Source: Gemmatimonadota bacterium
GTDB taxonomy: Bacteria > Gemmatimonadota > Gemmatimonadetes > Longimicrobiales > Gaopeijiaceae
Reading direction: 5' to 3'
Assembly (NCBI GenBank): GCA_028875075.1
Contig: JAPPGF010000007.1
Location: forward strand, 62,001-126,000
Length of the DNA stretch: 64,000 nt
The notes under the pieces are model-generated. The model did not search any database. It was given only the letters and a program-made list of their open reading frames with translations, and was not told where the DNA came from. This document shows positions 47,044-56,630 of this stretch, piece by piece (position 1 is the stretch's first letter; each line of letters begins with the position of its first letter). Both the position numbers and the translations under genes were made by a program.

Positions 47044-48282
47044 CTATTCCTCGTGAGCGAGGCGAGCCGCCATCCCCGCAGCCAGCCAGCAGGCGAGGAG
47101 GAAGCTGCCGCCGTAGCTCACGAATGGAAGCGGGATGCCCGTGATGGGAAACATCCCCATGGTCATCCCGGTGTTGATACAGATATGCACGAGCCAAACC
47201 CCAAAGGTACCGAACACGACCAAGCCGGCAAAGGCGTCGTTGGCCCCCTCAGCCATGCGCACCAAGCGATACAAAATATAGGCCAGGAGCAGGAGCGTGA
47301 GCACCACGCCCAAGAACCCCAATTCCTCACCGATCACGCTGAATACGAAGTCGGTGTGCTGCTCGGGAAGGAAGTCGAAGCGTTTCTGCGTGCCCTGCAA
47401 GAACCCCTTCCCAGTCAGGCCCCCGCTGCCGATGGCGACCTTGGATTGCATCAGGTTGTAGCCTGCACCGCGTGGATCCACGGTCGGATCCAGGAAGACG
47501 AGCAATCGATTCTGCTGGTGAGGCCGGAGGGAGTGCCACAGCGGGGCGGCGATCGCACCGGCCGCCACGTTGGCTACGAAAACCGCCGCAGACTCGTACA
47601 GGAACAGGCGGTAGCGGTAGAGATAGAGGACCAGAAGAAGGACGCCGATGTATGCCGACCAGACGAGGGTGTCGAAGGTCAAGACGAGCCCAAACACCGG
47701 ACTCATCACGAACAAGAGGAGCAATAGAGGCGTTCGGGCCCAGTAGAGCATCGCGAAGAGCAGCCCGACGAACGCCATGCCGGACCCGAGGTCGCCCTGC
47801 AAGATGAGCAGGCAGAGGGGAACCGCGACCAGAAAGCTCGGAGCAAGTAGGTCGCGAAGGCCATTGGGTGGCTGGTCCTTGGTCGAGAGGAACCGTGCCA
47901 AGGCAAGCACCGTCGCGATCTTGGCGAATTCGGAGGGCTGGAAGCGTACGAGGCCGAGATCGATCCAGCTTCTCGTGCCCTCCGCCGTGCCCGTGCCCCC
48001 CGTGCCGATCACGAGCGTCGCAGCGAGCAGGACCAGAGCGAACACGTAGGCCGGAGTCGCGCTCCATTCCCACCAACGCAACTGGATGCGCGAGACGACC
48101 GTGAAGCCTACCACGGCAATCGCCAGCCATAGCGCCTGGCGACGCCACGCCTCCGTGACAACCGGATCGGGAGTGTTGATGGCGCCCGCCGAGTACACCA
48201 TGGCGACCCCGAAGAGCGACAGGAGGAAGAGGCTCGAGACGAAGCGTCCGTCGACCACCCACCGCTGGAGGAGTCCGAACAC
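47044..48282 (-). CDS. rodA: Rod shape-determining peptidoglycan glycosyltransferase RodA
   Basis: RodA is a SEDS-family glycan polymerase working with PBP2. The 412-residue protein has about ten membrane segments. Family features include GVAMVYSAGA, TRSWIDLGLVRFQPSEFAKI, ILQGDLGSGMAFVGLLFAML, NRLLVFLDPTVDPRGAGYNL, SKVAIGSGGLTGKGFLQGTQ, FLPEQHTDFVFSVIGEELGF and GIPLPFVSYGGSFLL. It starts at GTG 48282, 3 bases after the mrdA stop. Confidence 0.96.
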   Translation of the reverse strand: MFGLLQRWVVDGRFVSSLFLLSLFGVAMVYSAGAINTPDPVVTEAWRRQALWLAIAVVGFTVVSRIQLRWWEWSATPAYVFALVLLAATLVIGTGGTGTAEGTRSWIDLGLVRFQPSEFAKIATVLALARFLSTKDQPPNGLRDLLAPSFLVAVPLCLLILQGDLGSGMAFVGLLFAMLYWARTPLLLLLFVMSPVFGLVLTFDTLVWSAYIGVLLLVLYLYRYRLFLYESAAVFVANVAAGAIAAPLWHSLRPHQQNRLLVFLDPTVDPRGAGYNLMQSKVAIGSGGLTGKGFLQGTQKRFDFLPEQHTDFVFSVIGEELGFLGVVLTLLLLAYILYRLVRMAEGANDAFAGLVVFGTFGVWLVHICINTGMTMGMFPITGIPLPFVSYGGSFLLACWLAAGMAARLAHEE

Positions 48283-48285
48283 GGC

Positions 48286-50157
48286 TCAGGGGGTCGCGCT
48301 CTGGCGCAGGCTCAGCGGCGTAAAGGATCGCCCCACCAGCAGGTGCTCGCGCAGGGTCTGGATCGTGTCCACCGGGATGTTGTACTTGCGGCGCAAGTAG
48401 AAGTCGGCCGTCTTGGCGGCGATCGGAGCGGCCACCGCCGATCCGCCGCCGCCGTGCTCAACCAGCACGGCTACCACGACCTCGGGGTCACGGCCCGGGG
48501 GGCCCGCAACAGCCGTGAACCACGCGTGGTCCTCGGCCAGACCCTGCAGGGAGAGGGGATTCTGACTGGTGCCGGTCTTGCCGATCAGGTCCCAGTGCTC
48601 CAGTGACGACATGTACGCTGTGCCGCCCGGACCCGTCACCTGCCGGAGCCCCTGCCTAAGCGCCTCCAGATCCTCGGCGTCCACATTTAGGGACCAACCC
48701 TCCGGCTCGTCCGTGCGCCCGAGGAACAGGCTGGGCGCCGGTGCCGAGCCGTCGCGGGCCAGCGCCGTATAGAACTGGGCCATCTTGAGCGGAGTCTGCG
48801 AGTTGGGGCCTTGCCCGATGGCGAGGGAAAGGGCTTCGCCCTCGGTGGGCGTGTAGCCGAAGCGCTCTTCCCAGAACTCGGGGCCGGCCGGGAAGACGCC
48901 CTCCTCCTCTTCCGGCAGATCGATTCCGCAGGGCCGGCTGAAGCCAACGTCGGTGGCCTGCCTCAGCAGCCGCTCCAGGCCGATCCTCATGCCGAGCTGG
49001 TAGAACCATACGTCGCAGGAATGCTGGATCGCACCCGCCAGGTCGAGCGGGCCGTGTCCTCCGGGCCTCCAGCAGCGCCAGAACCGGTTACCGTAGGTCA
49101 TCCCCCCTGAACACGGGATCGGCATGTGGTCGTCCGCACTGATGACACCGAGCTCGAGGCCGATCGCAGCCGCGGCCAGCTTCCATGTCGAAGCCGGGGC
49201 ATAGAGGCCCAGCACCGCCCGGTTGTACAGGGGCTTCGACGAATCCGTGTTCAGCGTCTCCCATAGGCCGGGATCGACACCACTGACGAACTCGTTGGGA
49301 TCGAACGTGGGAGCCGAGTACAGGGCGAGCACGCCGCCATCGGCCGGATCGATTGCGACCACCGCGCCCATCTTGTCGTCGGGGAAGATGCTGTGGATCC
49401 ACTGCTGCAACTCGAAATCCACAGTGAGCCGTAGATCCCCGCCGGCGACGCTCGCGCGGAACGTTGATCCGGCAAAATCTCCGACGATCCGGCCGAGGGC
49501 GTCCACCTCCACGAACCGCACCCCTGCTTCCCCCTGCAGGATCGCGTCGTATTCGCGCTCGACGCCGGTCCTACCAATGATCATCCCCTGCTCGTAGTCC
49601 TCGGGCGGGAATGCCGGGTCGGCCAGTTCCTCCGCCGTGATCTCGCCGATGTATCCGAGAACATGCGCAACGGCCGGACCGTCGACATAGCGGCGCTGCG
49701 GACGCATCTCCACGTAGACGTTGGGAAACTCCGTGCGCCGCTCCACCAGCGCCGTGGCGGCCTCAAGTCCCGCGTCCATAGTTACTACAAGAGGTTGGCG
49801 CGGGTACAGCCTGAGCCTCGCCTCCAGTCGCGAGACCTGCAGATCGGAGAGCGGCAGATACGGGCGAAGCTCCTTTACGGTCGCGATCACGGAGTCGTAG
49901 GAGGCTGGAAGTATCGTGACCGTATAGCCGGGGACGTTGTCGGCAATGATGAGGCCGTTGCGGTCGTAGACCGTGCCGCGGGGAGCGGCCACGTCCAGTC
50001 GACGCAGCCGGTTCTCATCAGCCCGGAGCTTGTACGTGCTGGACGCCAAGACCTGTACGCGGAAGAATCCGGTGGCCAGGGCGCCGAACAGAACGAACAG
50101 CCCGATCACGGCCCCCAGTGCGCGGCGACGACTTGCCAGCGTGTCCTGCGTGCTCAC
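48286..50157 (-). CDS. mrdA: Penicillin-binding protein 2 (elongasome transpeptidase)
   Basis: This class B PBP cross-links side-wall peptidoglycan and partners RodA. It has one N-terminal membrane helix (about 13-32), a dimerisation region beginning LRADENRLRRLDVAAPRGTV and the transpeptidase domain: serine nucleophile in APASTWKLAAA (SxxK form), SCDVWFY (SxD/N), and IGKTGTSQNP (KTG). The GTG start overlaps the mreD stop (GTGA). 623 residues is normal. Confidence 0.95.
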   Translation of the reverse strand: MSTQDTLASRRRALGAVIGLFVLFGALATGFFRVQVLASSTYKLRADENRLRRLDVAAPRGTVYDRNGLIIADNVPGYTVTILPASYDSVIATVKELRPYLPLSDLQVSRLEARLRLYPRQPLVVTMDAGLEAATALVERRTEFPNVYVEMRPQRRYVDGPAVAHVLGYIGEITAEELADPAFPPEDYEQGMIIGRTGVEREYDAILQGEAGVRFVEVDALGRIVGDFAGSTFRASVAGGDLRLTVDFELQQWIHSIFPDDKMGAVVAIDPADGGVLALYSAPTFDPNEFVSGVDPGLWETLNTDSSKPLYNRAVLGLYAPASTWKLAAAAIGLELGVISADDHMPIPCSGGMTYGNRFWRCWRPGGHGPLDLAGAIQHSCDVWFYQLGMRIGLERLLRQATDVGFSRPCGIDLPEEEEGVFPAGPEFWEERFGYTPTEGEALSLAIGQGPNSQTPLKMAQFYTALARDGSAPAPSLFLGRTDEPEGWSLNVDAEDLEALRQGLRQVTGPGGTAYMSSLEHWDLIGKTGTSQNPLSLQGLAEDHAWFTAVAGPPGRDPEVVVAVLVEHGGGGSAVAAPIAAKTADFYLRRKYNIPVDTIQTLREHLLVGRSFTPLSLRQSATP

Positions 50158-50636
50158 CGGAGCGACTCCGACTTGGCTCCCATGATCGCGACGACGATAA
50201 CGCCGACCGCCGCGGCGTATACGGCGTCCAGGCTCGAGTCAATCATGATCGACCGTACGAACGGCTCACGCACCCCCTCTCCTACCGCCACCCAATGCAG
50301 GAGGTCCTTGACCCACTTGCCTAGGAAGAAGTAGGCGGTCATGAAGAGCACCGAGGTGCCCATGAACCAGTCGCGCGTCCGCGCCCCCGCCGCCCCAAGC
50401 AGCGTCATGGCCACGGTATTGGCGCCGAACGCGCGGAAGCTGAAAGCGTCCAAGAGCAGGCCGAACACGAATCCGATGCCCGCAGCCGTACCCGTTGCCA
50501 CCTCCCGGACCGCCAGCAGGAGAGCAGCCGTCAACAGGTCCGGGGCGACGTCGTCCAGGCCCAGGCCGAGATGGAGGAGGAAGTGGAGGAAGGCCAGTCC
50601 GAAGACCGCGGTCCACACCCGCCACGGCACTCTCAC
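50154..50636 (-). CDS. mreD: Rod shape-determining protein MreD
   Basis: A 160-residue membrane protein with about five hydrophobic segments (WTAVFGLAFLHFLLHLG, LLTAALLLAVREVATG, GIGFVFGLLLDAFSFRAFGA, SVLFMTAYFFLGKWV, AVYAAAVGVIVVAIMG). The GFVFGLLLDAF element is typical of MreD. It begins at GTG 50636, 41 bases after mreC, and overlaps mrdA. MreD binds MreC in the elongasome. Confidence 0.88.
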   Translation of the reverse strand: MRVPWRVWTAVFGLAFLHFLLHLGLGLDDVAPDLLTAALLLAVREVATGTAAGIGFVFGLLLDAFSFRAFGANTVAMTLLGAAGARTRDWFMGTSVLFMTAYFFLGKWVKDLLHWVAVGEGVREPFVRSIMIDSSLDAVYAAAVGVIVVAIMGAKSESLR

Positions 50637-50677
50637 GTGCGGATCGCCCGCGCGCGCCTATGCACCCCGAGCGGGTG

Positions 50678-51889
50678 TCAAAGGGTGTCCCGCAAGCGCC
50701 CGCCCGTATCTCCCGGCGCCGGAACCGCGGCCCCGGCCTCGGGCCGCGGCACGGTCGGTCGGATCACCGGCACTCGGATCTCCGGTGCCGGCGTCAACGC
50801 CGGCGACGCGAGTGTGGATGGCGGCACAGCCGTGGGCGGAGGCTGAGCCAGAGCCGGGGCCGCTACCCGGGCAATCGTGTCCGCGCGGTCAACGTCCGAA
50901 CCCGTCCGCGTTTGCTCGCTCGCCGCGCCGAGTGTCTGGAGTCGTCGCTCGAGCCGCGCGAGGCTGTCCGAGAACAGGCGTAGGCTGTCCGCCCTGGCCT
51001 GCGCGGAGAAAACGATATCCCGCTTGGTCACCACAGAATCCGGTGAGAACGCGGGCGTCAGATCCATGGGACCGCCTTCCGGCGTCCCAATCGCGACAAG
51101 CACGTGGGTCGCCGCTCCAGGCTCGGCCAGCGGCGTAAGCCAGTAGCTCTTGCGCCATCCTCCCTCAGCCTCCGCGAGCCCGTTGACGAGCCCGACCGGG
51201 ACACCGCGCGGGAAGACCCCGCCGAGTCCGCTGGTCACGACCAGGGCCCCGTCCTCGACTCGCGCGTTGAAGGCGGTTCCGTTGAGCATGAGCCGGTCCT
51301 CTTCGCGGAAGCGTCCCCGACGGCTCTCCACGACGCCGTACGTTGCGCCGTCCGCAGTCATGGCGCCGGCGCGGAAATCGGGATGCGTCCAGTCCATCCC
51401 CACAGCATGGTCGCGCCGAACGTCGCGGATCACGCCCACCAAGCCCCGCGCGCTGATGACAGGCGCGTTCGCCTGCACGCCGTCCGCGGATCCCAGGCCC
51501 ACGAGGAAGGTGCTCTCGGCCCCCGTCGTTCCAGCACGGACGACCGTCGCCGCGCGAAACACGGGGCCGAGTTCGTCGGAGAGACCAAGCAATCCGCGCA
51601 GTCGGCGATTCTCTTCCGCCAACTCGCCCTGAGCAGCCATGACGGCAACGAGCGAATCGAGGCGCGGCTGAAGATCATCGAGCCGCCCTGCCCGTTCGCG
51701 CGCTATCGTGATAGCCTCCTGGGTCTTGGCGAACGGCCGAAGCACGGTACTCCGCAAGAACGACGCGACCTGCTGCTGAGCCGAGGCGGGCAGATAGGTC
51801 ATGACCAGGGCAGCGACCACGAAGAGCACTGTTGCCGCCACTTGGCGGCGGCTGCCCGCAAGGTCTGACTGGTTGGTATACGCTGACAT
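50678..51889 (-). CDS. mreC: Rod shape-determining protein MreC
   Basis: MreC has a membrane helix near residues 17-36 (VAATVLFVVAALVMTYLPAS), a coiled coil (EAITIARERAGRLDDLQPRL, ENRRLRGLLGL) and the MreC beta domain: FLVGLGSADGVQANAPVISA, GLVGVIRDVRRDHAVG, GVVESRRGRF and DGALVVTSGLGGVFPRGVPV. The C-terminal tail of about 100 residues is Pro/Ala/Thr-rich and unusually long (PALAQPPPTAVPPSTL). ATG 51889 follows mreB after 29 bases. Confidence 0.92.
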   Translation of the reverse strand: MSAYTNQSDLAGSRRQVAATVLFVVAALVMTYLPASAQQQVASFLRSTVLRPFAKTQEAITIARERAGRLDDLQPRLDSLVAVMAAQGELAEENRRLRGLLGLSDELGPVFRAATVVRAGTTGAESTFLVGLGSADGVQANAPVISARGLVGVIRDVRRDHAVGMDWTHPDFRAGAMTADGATYGVVESRRGRFREEDRLMLNGTAFNARVEDGALVVTSGLGGVFPRGVPVGLVNGLAEAEGGWRKSYWLTPLAEPGAATHVLVAIGTPEGGPMDLTPAFSPDSVVTKRDIVFSAQARADSLRLFSDSLARLERRLQTLGAASEQTRTGSDVDRADTIARVAAPALAQPPPTAVPPSTLASPALTPAPEIRVPVIRPTVPRPEAGAAVPAPGDTGGRLRDTL

Positions 51890-51918
51890 GGCTCACCCCG
51901 CTGGGCGGGGTCAATTCG

Positions 51919-52956
51919 TCACGTCTCGAGTACGCCTCGGTACTTGGTCATGTCGTCCAGGATCCGGCCGGCGCCCCGCACGACGCACGTGAGTGGCTCC
52001 TCGTCCAGGTGTATCGGGAGGTTCGTCTCATACTGGAGCAGCCGGTCAAGTCCACGGAGGAGCGCACCGCCCCCGGTCATCACGATGCCTCGGTCCGCGA
52101 TGTCCGATGACAGCTCCGGAGGCGTGATCTCCAGCGCGCGCCGGACCGCTTCCACAATAGCCTGGATCGGCTCCTGAAGGCACTCCCGAGTCTCCTGGGA
52201 GTGAACGCTCACGGTCTTCGGGATACCGGAGACCAGGTCTCGTCCCTTCACGTCCATCCCCCGTTCGTCCCCCGCTTCGAATGCCGACCCGATCTGGACC
52301 TTGATCGCTTCGGCCGTGGGCTCGCCGATAAGAAGGTTGTAGTTCTTCCTGAGAAAAGTGACGAGCGAAGTGTCCAACTTGTCGCCACCTACCCGAATCG
52401 ACGTGTTCGACACGATACCGGACAGCGCGATCACGGCGATCTCCGTCGTACCGCCGCCGATGTCGATCACCATGTTGCCAGTCGGTGTCTCGACGGGCAG
52501 ACCGACGCCGATCGCCGCCGCCATGGGCTCGGCCACCATGTAGACGGCCCTCGCGCCCGCCGCCTTCGCGGACGAGCGGACCGCACGCCGCTCCAGCTCC
52601 GTGATGCCCGACGGCACGCCGACCACTACGCGGGGCTTGACGCGGAAGAAGCGTTTGGCGGTGGCCTGCTTGAGGAAATGATGCAGCATCATTTCCGTCA
52701 CGTCCACGTCCGCGATTACGCCGTCCTTGAGCGGCCTGACCGCCTCGATGCCCTCGGGCGTGCGGCCGAGCATGCGCTTGGCCTCGAGACCGATGCCCTT
52801 GATGCGACGCGACCCGCGCTCGACGGCAACCACCGATGGCTCGTTGAGGACGATCCCCTCGCCCTTGACGTGTACGAGCGTGTTCGCGGTGCCGAGGTCG
52901 ACGGCGATGTCGTTGACGGGGATCAGCCGTCCTCGGGCCAGCCAGCCTGACGACAA
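51919..52956 (-). CDS. mreB: Rod shape-determining actin homologue MreB
   Basis: MreB filaments guide cell-wall synthesis along the side wall. Motifs: NDIAVDLGTANTLVHVKGEG (phosphate 1), IVLNEPSVVAVE, MLGRTPEGIEAVRPLKDGVI, VVGVPSGITELERRAV, GNMVIDIGGGTTEIAVIALS (phosphate 2), RVGGDKLDTSL and ADRGIVMTGGGALLRGLDRL. The frame is open to 53415. The best start is TTG 52956, with CGGAACGG before it, which gives 345 residues and a 15-residue N-terminus of the usual type. mreC, mreD, mrdA and rodA follow. Confidence 0.95.
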   Translation of the reverse strand: MSSGWLARGRLIPVNDIAVDLGTANTLVHVKGEGIVLNEPSVVAVERGSRRIKGIGLEAKRMLGRTPEGIEAVRPLKDGVIADVDVTEMMLHHFLKQATAKRFFRVKPRVVVGVPSGITELERRAVRSSAKAAGARAVYMVAEPMAAAIGVGLPVETPTGNMVIDIGGGTTEIAVIALSGIVSNTSIRVGGDKLDTSLVTFLRKNYNLLIGEPTAEAIKVQIGSAFEAGDERGMDVKGRDLVSGIPKTVSVHSQETRECLQEPIQAIVEAVRRALEITPPELSSDIADRGIVMTGGGALLRGLDRLLQYETNLPIHLDEEPLTCVVRGAGRILDDMTKYRGVLET

Positions 52957-53150
52957 GTACCGTTCCGGTCCGAGCGTGATAGGGTCCGCAGGCGCGCTGC
53001 CTTTGGGGGAAGAACGAATGAAGCTAAACGGACCTCCAACACGCTGCAAGGAACGATCCCGCAATAGGTTGGAGCAATCGCGCCTCAGCGCGGGAGATCC
53101 GATCCCGATCTGCCGGAATGGCAGAACAAGCCTCTGGCGGCAGCCCGCGC

Positions 53151-53615
53151 TCAGCCGCGACCGGTGCTGCCGAACCCACCCTCGCGGCGCGTCCCCCCCC
53201 GGACCCGGGCGACTTCCTCCAAGCGAGGCCTCTCGAACCGCGCGAACACGAGTTGGGCGATACGCTCTCCACGCTCGAAGCACACTGGGTCGGAGCCCAG
53301 GTTCTGAACCACGATGCGCAGCTCGCCCCGGTAGTCGGGATCGATGGTGCCGGGGCTGTTGGGCAGCGTGACTCCGTGCTTGAGGGCAAGCCCCGAGCGA
53401 GGCCGTACCTGGCACTCGACGCCCTCGGGCAATTCCATGACGAGGCCGGTGGGAACCAGCGCGATCTGTCCGGGCACGATCTTCACGGCCTCAGCCGCAC
53501 GAACGTCATAGCCGGCAGCGTGCGGCGTGGCCCGAGCGGGCAGGGGAAGATCGGGATTGTTGGCAAGACGCTGAAAGCGCACGATGGGTTCGTCATCACT
53601 GGATGTCTGGCTCAT
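53151..53615 (-). CDS. dut: Deoxyuridine 5'-triphosphate nucleotidohydrolase
   Basis: The trimeric dUTPase hydrolyses dUTP to dUMP and keeps uracil out of DNA. Its five motifs are present: HAAGYDVRAAE (1), PRSGLALKHGV (2), GTIDPDYRGELR (3), RGERIAQLVF (4) and the C-terminal GGFGSTGRG (5). 154 residues from ATG 53615. It sits between pnp (247-base gap) and mreB (194-base gap). Confidence 0.96.
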   Translation of the reverse strand: MSQTSSDDEPIVRFQRLANNPDLPLPARATPHAAGYDVRAAEAVKIVPGQIALVPTGLVMELPEGVECQVRPRSGLALKHGVTLPNSPGTIDPDYRGELRIVVQNLGSDPVCFERGERIAQLVFARFERPRLEEVARVRGGTRREGGFGSTGRG

Positions 53616-53862
53616 GCGCAGGCGGACCCCTGCGGTAAGCGCTCGAAAGGCGTCCGCTCCCTCCCGACCGCGTCTGCAGCCCCCCGCTGTGCGACTGTCC
53701 CCTCCGCGACGTTCACGACCTTAGCAGGGCGCCCGGCCCTCGGCGCCGATGCGCCCCGGCAGGCCGCGCGGAGCGGCGAAGGCGTACCGAGACGTCCGAT
53801 CACTCGGCGCAGGCACGCCAGCTCGAGGCACGCGGCTGTTCACGCACCTCCGGCCGCAGGCC

Positions 53863-56013
53863 CTATCCCCGGCCGGTGCCCGCCGGCTCGGGCACCGCGC
53901 TGCCCTGAGCACCGCCCTGTCCGAGCTCGGCCATCGCTGCCTTCCTCGATAGACGGAGGCGTCCCTTCTCGTCGATCGCGAGCAGCTTGACCTTGGTGAT
54001 GTCACCCTTCTTGAGGACGTCCTCGGTCTTTTCCACGCGTCCTTCGGTGAGTTCGGAGATATGGCACAGCCCCTCGGTGCCGGGCAGAATCTCGATAAAG
54101 GCGCCGAAAGTCGTGGTATTCTTGACCGGCCCCTCGTAGATGTGCCCGACTTCCGGCTCCTGCACTATGGCCTCGATCATCTCCCGCGCCCGGTTGCTCG
54201 CCTCCATGCTGACCGCGGCGATCTTGACCAAGCCAGCGTCGTCGATCTCGATCTTGGCCCCCGATTCGTCCTGGATCGCCCTTATGGTCTTGCCTTTGGG
54301 TCCAATGATCTCCCCGATCTTCTCCGGGTGAATTTGGATCGTGGTGATGCGAGGGGCCCACCTCGACAGTTCGGAACGCGGCTGGGAAATCGTCTGGTCC
54401 ATTACGTCGAGGATGTGCAAGCGGCCGCGATTGGCTCGCCCGAGCGCCTCCTCCATGATCTCGAACGTCAGGCCCTCGATCTTTATGTCCATCTGGATCG
54501 AGGTTATGCCCTTGCGGGTCCCCGCGACCTTGAAGTCCATGTCGCCGAGCGCGTCCTCGATCCCGAGGATATCGGTGAGCACGGCGACCTGATCGCCTTC
54601 CTTGATCAACCCCATCGCGACGCCCGCACAGGCGGCTCGCAGCGGCACGCCGGCGTCCATGAGCGCGAGAGAGGCTCCGCACACCGAAGCCATGGAGGAG
54701 GAACCGTTGGACTCCAGGATGTCGGAGACCACGCGGATCGTGTACGGAAACTCGTCGTAGGGAGGCAGCAGAGGCTGGATCGCGCGCTCAGCCAAAGCGC
54801 CATGCCCCTGTTCACGACGCCCGGTGCCGCGATAGGGCTTCGCTTCTCCCGTCGCGAAGGGCGGGAAGTTGTAGTGCAGCATGAACGACTTGGTGACCTC
54901 CTCCACGGAATCGATGGAGTCGATTCGTTGCTCGTCCGAGGACGTGCCCAGCGTGCTGACCGCGAGCGCCTGGGTCTGGCCCCTGGTGAACAGCGCGGAG
55001 CCGTGCGTCCGCGGCAGCACACCGATCTCGCACGTGATGGGGCGGATCTGGTCGAGTCCCCGGCCATCGGCGCGCTCGGCTTTCTCCAGAATCGTGCGGC
55101 GCATCGTAGTCTTCTCGATCGAGCGCACGACCTCGTCGACCTGAGCTCCGTGCTCGCGCCACCCCTCGTCTTCCTCAAGGAGCGAATTGAAGACGTCGTC
55201 ACGTACGGCGGCCATCGCCTGGTGTCGCTCGATCTTGTCCGCAAGCGCCAGTGCCTCCGCCACACGCTTGTTCGCGAGTTCCTGGACGCGCCTCTCCAGC
55301 TGCTCGTCCGGCCGCACCGGAGTCCACGACATGTCGGGAACGGTATGGCCCGCGAGAAACTCCCTTTGGATGCCGATCAACTCTTGGATGCCCCGGTGCG
55401 CGACCTTGAGTGCTTCGAGCATGTCCGCTTCGGACACCTCTATTGCGCCGCCCTCGACCATGAGGATCGCGTCCTCGGTCCCGGCCACCACGATGTCCGT
55501 GTCGGAATATTCGAGCTGCTGAAAGGTCGGGTTGAGCAGCCAATTGTCGCGGATACGGCCCACCCGCACCGAAGCCACCGGGGTATTGAAGGGAATGCGC
55601 GACATGTTGAGGGCGACCGAGGCGCCCATGAGGGCCAGCACGTCAGCATCATTCTCTTGATCGGCCGAGATGATGAAGCACGCGACCTGGGTCTCGTGCA
55701 TGAACCCGTCGGGGAACATGGGCCGCAAGGGCCGATCCGTTAGGCGGCCGGCGAGAATCTCCTTCTCACCGGGGCGACCCTCCCGCTTGAAGAAGCCGCC
55801 CGGAATCTTTCCGGCGGCGTAGCTCTTCTCTCGGTACTCCACCGTCAGGGGAAAGAACGGCAGATGCGTGGCGTTGTCCTGCACTGTCGCTGCGCACAAC
55901 ACGGCCGTCTCTCCGTACTGAACCAGGCAAGAGCCGGCGGCGAGCCTAGCCATGTGGCCGATCTCGAGGCTCAGGGTCCGGCCGGCGAAGTGACGTTCGA
56001 TCCTCTTTGTCAT
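53863..56013 (-). CDS. pnp: Polyribonucleotide nucleotidyltransferase (PNPase)
   Basis: PNPase degrades RNA phosphorolytically from the 3' end. The two RNase PH domains show GGFFKREGRPGEKEILAGRL, DRPLRPMFPDGF, FTRGQTQALAVSTLGT, FPPFATGEAKPYRGTGRREQ and SNGSSSMASVCGASLALMDA; the KH domain has IGEIIGPKGKTIRAIQDESG and the S1 domain GPVKNTTTFGAFIEILPGTE. 716 residues from ATG 56013. It follows rpsO, as in most bacteria. Confidence 0.97.
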   Translation of the reverse strand: MTKRIERHFAGRTLSLEIGHMARLAAGSCLVQYGETAVLCAATVQDNATHLPFFPLTVEYREKSYAAGKIPGGFFKREGRPGEKEILAGRLTDRPLRPMFPDGFMHETQVACFIISADQENDADVLALMGASVALNMSRIPFNTPVASVRVGRIRDNWLLNPTFQQLEYSDTDIVVAGTEDAILMVEGGAIEVSEADMLEALKVAHRGIQELIGIQREFLAGHTVPDMSWTPVRPDEQLERRVQELANKRVAEALALADKIERHQAMAAVRDDVFNSLLEEDEGWREHGAQVDEVVRSIEKTTMRRTILEKAERADGRGLDQIRPITCEIGVLPRTHGSALFTRGQTQALAVSTLGTSSDEQRIDSIDSVEEVTKSFMLHYNFPPFATGEAKPYRGTGRREQGHGALAERAIQPLLPPYDEFPYTIRVVSDILESNGSSSMASVCGASLALMDAGVPLRAACAGVAMGLIKEGDQVAVLTDILGIEDALGDMDFKVAGTRKGITSIQMDIKIEGLTFEIMEEALGRANRGRLHILDVMDQTISQPRSELSRWAPRITTIQIHPEKIGEIIGPKGKTIRAIQDESGAKIEIDDAGLVKIAAVSMEASNRAREMIEAIVQEPEVGHIYEGPVKNTTTFGAFIEILPGTEGLCHISELTEGRVEKTEDVLKKGDITKVKLLAIDEKGRLRLSRKAAMAELGQGGAQGSAVPEPAGTGRG

Positions 56014-56044
56014 CGTCCAGTCTCTTACGCTTTCTGCGTCGTAT

Positions 56045-56061
56045 GGGGCGGGATTCGCCCC
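56045..56061. promoter_or_regulatory. Hairpin between rpsO and pnp
   Basis: GGGGCG (56045-56050) pairs with CGCCCC (56056-56061) around a 5-base loop, about 32 bases before the pnp start. In other bacteria a stem-loop here is an RNase III target or a weak terminator; whether that holds here is inference. Confidence 0.3.
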
Positions 56062-56134
56062 GGCCGCTCCTCGCGGCTGGTGGTCGAAAAGCGAATCGGC
56101 GACGGCCCTCGCGGCCGCCGCCGGCTCGGAACCC

Positions 56135-56395
56135 TCAGTGCCGCAGCCCGAGTTCCGCGATCAACTCGCGGTAACGGTCGACGTCGGTCTTCCTGAGGTA
56201 GTCGAGAAGCCGCCTGCGTCTGCCCACCATCTTGAGGAGCCCACGGCGGCTGTGGTGATCCTGCTTGTGTTGATCGAAGTGCTCTTTGAGGTGCTCGATG
56301 CGGGCGGTCAGCAGGGCGATCTGAACCGGAGCACTGCCTCGGTCGCCATCATGCTTCTGGTACTTCTTGATCACTGCGTCCTTATCCACGGACAT
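56135..56395 (-). CDS. rpsO: 30S ribosomal protein S15
   Basis: An 86-residue S15 with the conserved [40 protein letters not shown] and the rRNA-binding [19 protein letters not shown]. It binds 16S rRNA helices 20-22 in the platform. ATG 56395. It stands 235 bases after ribF, with a possible own promoter, and 121 bases before pnp. Confidence 0.97.
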   Translation of the reverse strand: MSVDKDAVIKKYQKHDGDRGSAPVQIALLTARIEHLKEHFDQHKQDHHSRRGLLKMVGRRRRLLDYLRKTDVDRYRELIAELGLRH

Positions 56396-56484
56396 CCGGT
56401 GCCTCCGCAGGAGACTGCGCTACAAGGGAAGCGTAGCCGCACCGGACAGGGGTCCGTGCCCGGAGGCGGCGATGCAAGCCGACT

Positions 56485-56514
56485 AGTTTAAAGCCGGGCC
56501 CGGGTCCGGGTAAA
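56485..56514 (-). promoter_or_regulatory. Possible rpsO promoter
   Basis: On the minus strand TTTACC (56509-56514) and TAAACT (56485-56490) are separated by 18 bases, about 90 bases before the rpsO start in an otherwise GC-rich gap. It is an acceptable sigma-70-like pair. An inverted repeat (GGGTCA/TGACCC, 56530-56554) lies just upstream. Confidence 0.35.
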
Positions 56515-56630
56515 CCCTCAGTCCTGTCCGGGTCATGGGCCAGTTTACTGACCCACTACCCCTGTCCGAGGACAAGCTGGCAGTGGGGCGTGGGCCGAAC
56601 TCCGTCGACGGGCAGCGGATCCGGTGCACC